Positions 5,525 through 10,298 of a stretch of 10,298 bases of DNA are shown here, one piece after another. Under the pieces are notes generated by a model. The model saw nothing but the letters and a program-made list of their open reading frames with translations, did no database searches and was not told where the DNA came from. Origin of the DNA: an uncultured Gemmatimonadota bacterium (lineage in GTDB: Bacteria > Gemmatimonadota > Gemmatimonadetes > Gemmatimonadales > Gemmatimonadaceae). A program made the position numbers and the translations under genes. Position 1 is the first letter of the stretch. Every line of letters begins with the position of its first letter. The stretch is taken from assembly GCA_946887155.1 (NCBI GenBank), contig CAMPKM010000076.1, forward strand, positions 1 to 10,298. The letters run 5' to 3'.

Positions 5525-7606
5525 TCAACGCCCTACGGTACTTGACGCATTTGGACCTCGCGCCGGGGAACTGACATTGCCAATCCGGTCCATGAGCTGC
5601 TGGTCCAGCGCCTCGGGGTCGGTCGTCGGCAGGTTACAGGTAAAACTCCGGCAGACATAGGCAGTGGCTGCTCCCATGGGCGACCGGTCCCTGAGGAGCG
5701 ACGGTTGCCTGTCGTCATTGGCATCACCTCCGGCCACGACCAGACCCGGCACGAAACGGGCCCCCACGCGCCGCACGAGATCGTGGGGATTCTCGCCCAC
5801 GATGGCGACCTGAACGCCGCCGTGAACGACGGTTTCGGCCACGCCGGCGATGTGGCCTAACGCCTGTGGATACTGCGCGATCGGATCACCGACCTGCGAC
5901 ACGGCCCGTTCCGCGAGGGTTCGCCATTGCTCCTGGTCATCGAGGTCGGCGAGGGACAGCAGGAGATCTGCCGCCAGCGAAGTGCCAGAAGGAGTAGCGT
6001 TGTCCGTCACCTCGCGTGGACGGACCAGCAGGCGTTCGTGATCGCTGGCGGTATCGTACCAGGTCGACGTGCCAGCGTCGTGAAACAGCGTGACCATGCT
6101 CTGGGCAATCGTCCGGGCCTCGACCAGCCACGCCGGGTCGAACGTGAGCGAATACAGGTCCACGAACGCCAGGCCAACCGCCGCAAAATCTTCCAGCATT
6201 CCGGGACCGGAAACTCGTCCACCAAGTGCCGAACGAAAAACACGGCCGTCCCGGACGAGCGTCGTACGGATGCATGCACCGGCTCGCTCGGCGACGTCGC
6301 GATAGTCGCCGCGATCAAAGGCGCGCGCGGCCTCACAGAAAGCGCGGATCATGAGTCCGTTCCAGGAGGCAACCACCTTGCCGTCCTTCGCCGGCCACGG
6401 TCGTTGTGCACGAACGTCGTAGAGGCGAGTGCGCGCCCGGGCGAGGCCGTCGCGAACTTCTTCCTGCGTTTTGCCTGTTCGCGCAGAGGTTGCCGCATGG
6501 CCGTGCGGAACGAACAGGATGTTCTTTCCCTCGAAGTTGCCGGCCTCGGATACGCCCCAATGCGCTTCGGCGACATCCGCGTCGTCGCCGCAGACGCGCC
6601 GGAATTCCTCGCGCGTCCACACGTAAAAGCGTCCTTCGTGGCCTTCGCTGTCGGCATCGAGCGAGGACTGAAAGCCGCCGTCCTGATCACGCATTTCGCG
6701 GATGACCCAATCGAGCGTGTGAACGGTCGCCGCCATGACGTCGTCGTCATGCGTGACCTGCCAGAGCCTGACGCCCAGTCGCGCGAACAGCGCGTTGTCG
6801 TACAGCATTTTTTCGAAGTGCGGAACCAGCCAGCGCTCGTCCACGCTGTACCGGTGCAACCCTCCACCAACCTGGTCGAATATTCCGCCGCGGCGCATTT
6901 CGTCGAATGTTCGCACGACCATGTCGAGCGCCAGCGACTCACCGGTGAGTACGGCATGTCGCAGGAGAAAGTCCAGCGTCATACTTGGCGGAAACTTCGG
7001 GGCACCGCCAAAGCCGGCGTGCCGGACATCGAACGCGCGTGCGCAGGCCCGAAAGGCGAGGTCAAGGACTTGCTGGTCGACGGCACGCGTGGACGTCGAC
7101 GGACTCGCCGCGCGTTGCAGGTGTTCGGTGAGCGACCGCGCCGCCTCGGCCACACTATCTGGCTTGTCTCGCCAGGCATTCGACACCGCTCGCAGCACAC
7201 GCTGGAATGAAGGTAGCCCATGCCGGTCAGCAGGAGGGAAGTAGGTACCGGCATGAAACGGCACGGCATCAGGCGTGAGGAACACCGTCATGGGCCATCC
7301 GCCGTGACCCGTCAGCGCCTGTACCGCCTGCATGTGAATCGCATCCAGGTCCGGACGCTCCTCGCGATCAACCTTGATGTTCACGAACAATTCGTTCATG
7401 AGCGCCGCGGTTGCCTCATCCTCGAAGGACTCGTGCGCCATGACGTGGCACCAATGGCACGCCGCGTAACCGATGCTCAGCAGGATCGGCTTCCGTTCCC
7501 GCTTCGCGAGCTCGAGCGCGTCCGGCCCCCACTCGTACCAGTCGACCGGGTTGTCGGCATGCTGCTGGAGGTACGGACTCGCGGAATCGCGGAGGCGGTT
7601 GGGCAT
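5525..7606 (-). CDS. DUF255 thioredoxin-domain protein (YyaL / SSP411 / spermatogenesis-associated 20 family)
   Basis: This 693-residue protein matches the full-length YyaL/SSP411 architecture: an N-terminal thioredoxin-like DUF255 domain (about residues 1-165) followed by an alpha/alpha-barrel domain related to N-acylglucosamine 2-epimerases and glycosidases. Recognisable signatures are [12 protein letters not shown] (17-27), the redox-type CHWCHVM with Cys50 and Cys53, [19 protein letters not shown] (102-112) and GTYFP. The second domain has [51 protein letters not shown] and TPSGTS. No signal peptide is present, so it should be cytoplasmic. The family is widely conserved, but its reaction is not established; a link of thiol chemistry to a sugar-type ligand is only suggested by the folds. 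ATG at 7606 is chosen: it begins [16 protein letters not shown], the usual N-terminus, and lies 5 nt after a TATCTT hexamer. The single TTA codon is in a GTTAGGC word (5855-5861). Confidence 0.95.
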   Translation of the reverse strand: MPNRLRDSASPYLQQHADNPVDWYEWGPDALELAKRERKPILLSIGYAACHWCHVMAHESFEDEATAALMNELFVNIKVDREERPDLDAIHMQAVQALTGHGGWPMTVFLTPDAVPFHAGTYFPPADRHGLPSFQRVLRAVSNAWRDKPDSVAEAARSLTEHLQRAASPSTSTRAVDQQVLDLAFRACARAFDVRHAGFGGAPKFPPSMTLDFLLRHAVLTGESLALDMVVRTFDEMRRGGIFDQVGGGLHRYSVDERWLVPHFEKMLYDNALFARLGVRLWQVTHDDDVMAATVHTLDWVIREMRDQDGGFQSSLDADSEGHEGRFYVWTREEFRRVCGDDADVAEAHWGVSEAGNFEGKNILFVPHGHAATSARTGKTQEEVRDGLARARTRLYDVRAQRPWPAKDGKVVASWNGLMIRAFCEAARAFDRGDYRDVAERAGACIRTTLVRDGRVFRSALGGRVSGPGMLEDFAAVGLAFVDLYSLTFDPAWLVEARTIAQSMVTLFHDAGTSTWYDTASDHERLLVRPREVTDNATPSGTSLAADLLLSLADLDDQEQWRTLAERAVSQVGDPIAQYPQALGHIAGVAETVVHGGVQVAIVGENPHDLVRRVGARFVPGLVVAGGDANDDRQPSLLRDRSPMGAATAYVCRSFTCNLPTTDPEALDQQLMDRIGNVSSPARGPNASSTVGR

Positions 7607-7611
7607 GGGTC

Positions 7612-7617
7612 AAGATA
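7612..7617 (-). promoter_or_regulatory. Putative -10 of a leaderless promoter for the DUF255 gene
   Basis: TATCTT (7617 to 7612 on the minus strand) lies 5 nt before the ATG at 7606. No Shine-Dalgarno and no convincing -35 are visible. A near copy of the GTTAGGC word, GCGTTAG followed by T, is at 7627-7621 just upstream. Confidence 0.35.
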
Positions 7618-7657
7618 GGACTAACGCCAGGCTTCAGGCGACGCGATGGCACCTGCC

Positions 7658-7666
7658 TGTTACAAT
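7658..7666 (+). promoter_or_regulatory. Putative extended -10 promoter for the leader ORF and M20 gene
   Basis: TGTTACAAT has a five-of-six match to TATAAT preceded by TGn, the extended -10 form that tolerates a missing -35; none is visible here. The ATG of the leader ORF follows after 5 nt, so transcription would start at or beside it. The divergent DUF255 promoter lies about 45 bp away. Confidence 0.5.
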
Positions 7667-7671
7667 CTCCA

Positions 7672-7719
7672 ATGCAGGGCTTCATCTCACTTCTCACCTC
7701 ACGTCCGCCGTCCAAGTGA
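7672..7719 (+). CDS. Candidate 15-codon leader ORF overlapping the M20 start
   Basis: ATG at 7672 opens a frame encoding MQGFISLLTSRPPSK and closes at TGA 7717-7719, which overlaps the proposed GTG start of the M20 gene as GTGA. It follows the extended -10 by 5 nt, so the transcript would be leaderless at this ATG. Ribosomes finishing the mini-ORF would be placed on the GTG, which has no Shine-Dalgarno. The inner part is pyrimidine-rich with tandem TCTCAC (from 7685). The peptide has no residue bias pointing to classical amino-acid attenuation. This is a positional argument; the peptide may have no role of its own. Confidence 0.4.
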   Translation: MQGFISLLTSRPPSK

Positions 7720-9080
7720 CCCCAACCGACTGGTTGACCTCGAACCGGGAGCCCGCGACTACCGAGCTCTTCGAGTTCCTCCGCATTCCGAGCGTCAGCG
7801 CGCGCTCCGAACATCGTGCCGATGTCGCTCGGGCCGCCGACTGGCTGGCCGAGAAAATCACCGCGGCGGGGTTGATCGCTGAAGTCATTCCGACCAGCGG
7901 CCACCCGATCGTGTTAGGCGAATGGCGAGCCGCGGGCCCTTCGGCGCCGACGTATCTCATCTACGGCCACTATGACGTCCAGCCGGCTGAACCGCTGGAG
8001 CTCTGGCATTCCCCGCCATTCGAGCCGGCCGTGCGCGACGGTCGGATCTACGCGCGCGGTTCCGTCGACGACAAGGGACAGCTCTATCTGCACGTCAAGG
8101 CGCTGCAGGCCCACCTCGCGGTTCACGGCAAGCTACCCGTGAACGTGATCCTTCTCGCTGAAGGCGAAGAAGAGGTAGGAAGCGAGCACCTCTCCGGATT
8201 TGTCGAGGACCATGCCAAGCGACTCGCGTGCGACGGCGTCATCATCTCCGACTCGGCCATGTTTGCTCCGGGACTGCCGTCGATCCTGTTTTCGTTGCGG
8301 GGCCTTGCCTACCTGCAGGTCGATGTCGAAGGCCCGGCGCAGGACCTTCATTCCGGCAGTTACGGAGGGGCGGTGGTGAATCCAGCCACGACGCTCGCCA
8401 GGATCATCGCCAGTTTCCACGACGAACAGCGTCGCGTGGCGGTGAAGGGGTTCTACGACCGGGTGGTCGCGTGGGAAGACGCCGTGCGGGATCAGATTCG
8501 CGCGCTGCCGTTCCGCGAGGAGGCCTTTCGTGAGGAGGCCGGATCGCCGGCGTTAGGCGGGGAAACCTCGTATTCGACGCTCGAGCGCATCTGGACCCGT
8601 CCCACGCTGGAAGTGAACGGGTTGCTCAGCGGCTATACCGGCGAAGGGGCCAAGACCGTGCTGCCGGCGAGGGCAATGGCCAAGATCAGTTGCCGGCTCG
8701 TACCGGATCAGTCGCCTGACGAGATCGCGGCCCTGGTGACCGACCATATCCGGACCCAGGCGCCTCCAGAGGTGAAGGTGACGGTCACGCCGTTGCACCA
8801 CGGCCGGCCATGGCGGGCGACGCTTGAAGGGCCGCTCTTCGACGCCGGCCGGCGTGCGCTGAAGCGCGCGTTTGATCGCGAGCCGGTGCTGGCGGGTGAA
8901 GGCGGCTCGATTCCGGTCGTCGGCGATTTCCAGCGCATTCTCGGTGCTCCCGTGCTGCTGATGGGATTCGGCCTTCCCGGCGAAAACGCCCACGCGCCTG
9001 ACGAGTGGATGTCGGTCGAGAACTTCGAGAAAGGCATGCTCGCCGCAGCGTACCTCTGGGAAGAGCTCGGTGCGTCATGA
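7716..9080 (+). CDS. M20 family metallopeptidase (dipeptidase, CNDP/ArgE-DapE superfamily)
   Basis: The protein is a zinc-dependent M20 peptidase, probably a cytoplasmic dipeptidase; the exact substrate is not readable from sequence. With the GTG start it has 454 residues, the usual size for this group. The metal and catalytic landmarks are complete: YGHYDVQP (His85, catalytic Asp87), GSVDDKGQ (bridging Asp118), AEGEEEVGS (Glu151 and Glu152), ISDSAMF (Asp179) and the C-terminal ENAHAPDEW (His426). The lid/dimerisation segment includes DLHSGSYGGAVVNPA and the later substrate region GEGGSIPVVGDF. The open frame reaches back to 7473, but that part lies across the DUF255 gene and is a shadow. GTG at 7716 is chosen because it gives a short lead before ELFEFLRIPSVS, the normal start of the fold, and overlaps the stop of a leader ORF. 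Both TTA codons (7914, 8553) lie in GTTAGGCG words. It is monocistronic and convergent with the DUF4097 gene. Confidence 0.93.
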   Translation: MTPTDWLTSNREPATTELFEFLRIPSVSARSEHRADVARAADWLAEKITAAGLIAEVIPTSGHPIVLGEWRAAGPSAPTYLIYGHYDVQPAEPLELWHSPPFEPAVRDGRIYARGSVDDKGQLYLHVKALQAHLAVHGKLPVNVILLAEGEEEVGSEHLSGFVEDHAKRLACDGVIISDSAMFAPGLPSILFSLRGLAYLQVDVEGPAQDLHSGSYGGAVVNPATTLARIIASFHDEQRRVAVKGFYDRVVAWEDAVRDQIRALPFREEAFREEAGSPALGGETSYSTLERIWTRPTLEVNGLLSGYTGEGAKTVLPARAMAKISCRLVPDQSPDEIAALVTDHIRTQAPPEVKVTVTPLHHGRPWRATLEGPLFDAGRRALKRAFDREPVLAGEGGSIPVVGDFQRILGAPVLLMGFGLPGENAHAPDEWMSVENFEKGMLAAAYLWEELGAS

Positions 9081-9105
9081 GCCGGCTCATACCGCGTGTC
9101 ATGGC

Positions 9106-9133
9106 GAGAAAAGACTTCGAATTCTTCGAGTCT
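9106..9133 (-). terminator. Intrinsic terminator of the anti-sigma/DUF4097 operon
   Basis: On the minus strand AGACTCGAA (9133-9125) pairs with TTCG and AGTCT (to 9112) around a GAA loop, with one bulged base, giving a 9-bp stem. It is followed at once by TTTTCTC (T-run from 9112 to 9109). The hairpin begins about 20 nt after the TAA stop of the DUF4097 gene. On the plus strand the same hairpin lies about 30 nt after the M20 stop but lacks a T-tract, so it would serve that gene poorly. Confidence 0.65.
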
Positions 9134-9153
9134 GACCTGGAAAGCAGGCCTCG

Positions 9154-10050
9154 TTAACGATTCAACCGGATGTTGCCCTTGAACGATCGCAGCGTGGCGC
9201 GAGCCTCTCCGGTTCCCAGCGCGAGCGTCAGTTCCTCTCCGCGACCGTCACGACCGGGCGTGGGACGCCGAGCAGTGACGCTATTGGTGATCGTACCGGT
9301 GATGGTCGTTGCATCGATGTCGAGCGACATCTTTCCGAGATAGAGCTCGATCGTCCCGCTGTGTGTATCCATGAGTAGCGAACCGGCACGGTTCATGTCC
9401 CCGCCGAAGCTGACGTTTCCGGTGACGGATTCTATGCGCGCTCTCTCGTAGGTGCCGTCGCGGATCATCACCGTGCCGCTGACCGTCGTGACGCCAAGGT
9501 CCGTGCAGTCGCCGTGAATGGTCACGTCTCCCGATGCCGTCTTCGCGCGCATCCACGTTGGCGCACCGCTGACCATCACGCTCCCGTCCATCGACTCGAT
9601 GTTCAGCTCGCGCGGGTCCCCAGTCACCGTGATGGCACCACCGACGATGTTCAGGTCCAATCCACCGGTGATCCCGGTAACGTCGATGGTCGCACTGCCC
9701 GACTTGGCCCACACCGTCGCACCAACCGGTACGAACAGTTCGAGCGATCCCGACGCGTTCGCGCCCGTTGGACCTTCGACGTAGAACTTCAGGCCGGACA
9801 CCGGTGTGCTGCTCGCCGCACCCATGGCGCCCTCGAGGCGCGCCTCTTTCGGCAGCGATCCGGTCATGACCACCGAGTCCTTCTGCCAGCCGGTGACCCG
9901 CAGTGACCCGAACACCCCATTCAGGCGCACATAGACATCGCGTGTCACCGCCCGCCGGACGTCGACCTTCTGTTGTGACTCGCCCACGACCGGTGCCGCC
10001 GTGATGGCGGCGGCGAGGAATGCGGCGAGGTGAAAGCGGGAGAGAATCAT
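9154..10050 (-). CDS. Exported DUF4097 (putative adhesin, beta-solenoid) protein
   Basis: The 298-residue product begins with a signal peptide (MILSRFHLAAFLAAAITAAPVVG, cut probably near residue 23-25). The mature part is made of short repeated beta-strands of the form GxVxVxG: LRVTGWQKDSVVMTG, SATIDVTGITGGLDLNIVGGAITVTG, DGSVMVSG, SGDVTIHG, SGTVMIRDG, TGNVSFGG, SGTIELYLG and the closing SFKGNIRLNR. This is the DUF4097/DUF4098 beta-solenoid type found on or outside the inner membrane, often beside an ECF sigma factor and anti-sigma gene. The ligand is unknown and 'adhesin' is only the family label. The ATG at 10050 overlaps the stop of the upstream gene as ATGA (10047-10050), a sign of translational coupling and a shared regulator role. 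No TTA codon and no unusual composition is seen. Confidence 0.9.
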   Translation of the reverse strand: MILSRFHLAAFLAAAITAAPVVGESQQKVDVRRAVTRDVYVRLNGVFGSLRVTGWQKDSVVMTGSLPKEARLEGAMGAASSTPVSGLKFYVEGPTGANASGSLELFVPVGATVWAKSGSATIDVTGITGGLDLNIVGGAITVTGDPRELNIESMDGSVMVSGAPTWMRAKTASGDVTIHGDCTDLGVTTVSGTVMIRDGTYERARIESVTGNVSFGGDMNRAGSLLMDTHSGTIELYLGKMSLDIDATTITGTITNSVTARRPTPGRDGRGEELTLALGTGEARATLRSFKGNIRLNR

Positions 10051-10298
10051 GTTGATGCAAGCTGTGTCATGCGTCGCAGCAGGTCGATCTTCTGCCGGTA
10101 ATTCGACGCAACGAGCTCCGAGAGTGCGGTATTCGCGGGATCACGGAGCAGGGCTTCGCGTCCCTCGGCAATGGCCAGGTCGATCGTCGCCAGGGCATGT
10201 TCCACCTTCACCACCGTTTCCGGCGACAGGTCATCGTGCAGCGCCTGTAGCTCGGCCCGAAGTTCGAGCACGCTTGCCTGGAAGGCCCGCTCCGACGC
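10047..10298 (-). CDS. C-terminal part of a probable anti-sigma-type helical protein (runs off the right edge)
   Basis: The minus-strand frame is open from the window edge to TGA at 10049-10047, giving 83 residues without a start. The sequence is charged and helical: LELRAELQALHDDLSPETVVKVEHALATIDLAIAEGREALLRDPANTALSELVASNYRQKIDLLRRMTQLAST. The segment with DPANTAL, then the NYRQKIDLLRR helix, is, from memory, typical of the C-terminal region of zf-HC2/anti-sigma-like proteins in Gemmatimonadota and Acidobacteriota; the zinc-binding N-terminus would be off the window. A GTG at 10271 could start a 74-residue protein, but the frame continues without a stop and the helical pattern also continues (ERAFQASVLEL), so a longer gene is more likely. 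The 4-bp overlap with the DUF4097 gene supports an operon, presumably sigma factor, anti-sigma, DUF4097. Confidence 0.65.
   Translation of the reverse strand, partial: ASERAFQASVLELRAELQALHDDLSPETVVKVEHALATIDLAIAEGREALLRDPANTALSELVASNYRQKIDLLRRMTQLAST

Noticed and set aside
5927..7210. 427-residue plus-strand open frame across the DUF255 gene
   Set aside because: The opposite strand has a complete, motif-rich DUF255 protein over the same bases; the plus-strand product has no recognisable domain.
7473..7715. N-terminal extension of the M20 peptidase by up to 81 residues
   Set aside because: It would overlap the conserved N-terminus of the divergent DUF255 gene and has no peptidase similarity; the M20 fold begins just after the GTG at 7716.
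9281..10060. 259-residue minus-strand frame overlapping the DUF4097 gene
   Set aside because: It is the same strand out of phase, Arg/Gly/His-rich, and lacks the signal peptide and beta repeats found in the 9154-10050 frame.

Overview
The window is GC-rich, densely packed bacterial chromosome. It holds eight protein genes that can be identified with reasonable confidence (two run off the window edges), one small zinc-ribbon gene, and a candidate leader mini-ORF. No mobile element, CRISPR array, tRNA or rRNA was seen. The best guess for the host is Gemmatimonadota, with Acidobacteriota as the alternative. The basis is the combination of a nadB-nadA-nadC cluster followed by a tiny CxxC protein, an Ig-like (BIG2) envelope protein, a secreted DUF4097 protein behind a probable anti-sigma factor, a Ycf48-like exported protein, and weak Shine-Dalgarno signals with -10-like hexamers immediately before start codons. 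This is recognition from memory, not a database result.

Layout. Positions 1-312 (minus) are the N-terminal part of an exported Ycf48-like/BNR-repeat protein, divergent from the NAD operon. Positions 387-3898 (plus) carry nadB (L-aspartate oxidase), nadA (quinolinate synthase) and nadC (quinolinate phosphoribosyltransferase): the complete de novo route from aspartate to nicotinate mononucleotide. A 35-residue (or 69-residue) zinc-ribbon gene follows and ends in a hairpin at 4088-4117. On the minus strand come a four-domain BIG2 exported protein (4136-5341) and a DUF255 thioredoxin-domain protein of the YyaL/SSP411 type (5525-7606). Divergent from the latter is an M20 metallopeptidase (7716-9080), which may be translated behind a 15-codon leader ORF. 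From the right edge, leftward, run the C-terminus of a probable anti-sigma-like protein and an exported DUF4097 protein, overlapping by ATGA and ending at an intrinsic terminator (9106-9133).

The content is mostly housekeeping and envelope genes; I see no defence or mobile system. The interesting signals are at the DNA level. (1) A recurrent GTTAGGC word occurs five times and accounts for four of the five TTA leucine codons in the window. (2) -10-like hexamers lie 5-7 nt before start codons, suggesting leaderless transcripts. (3) A mini-ORF is joined to the M20 gene by a GTGA overlap. (4) A REP-like palindrome lies between nadB and nadA. (5) A conserved-looking zinc-ribbon microprotein follows nadC.
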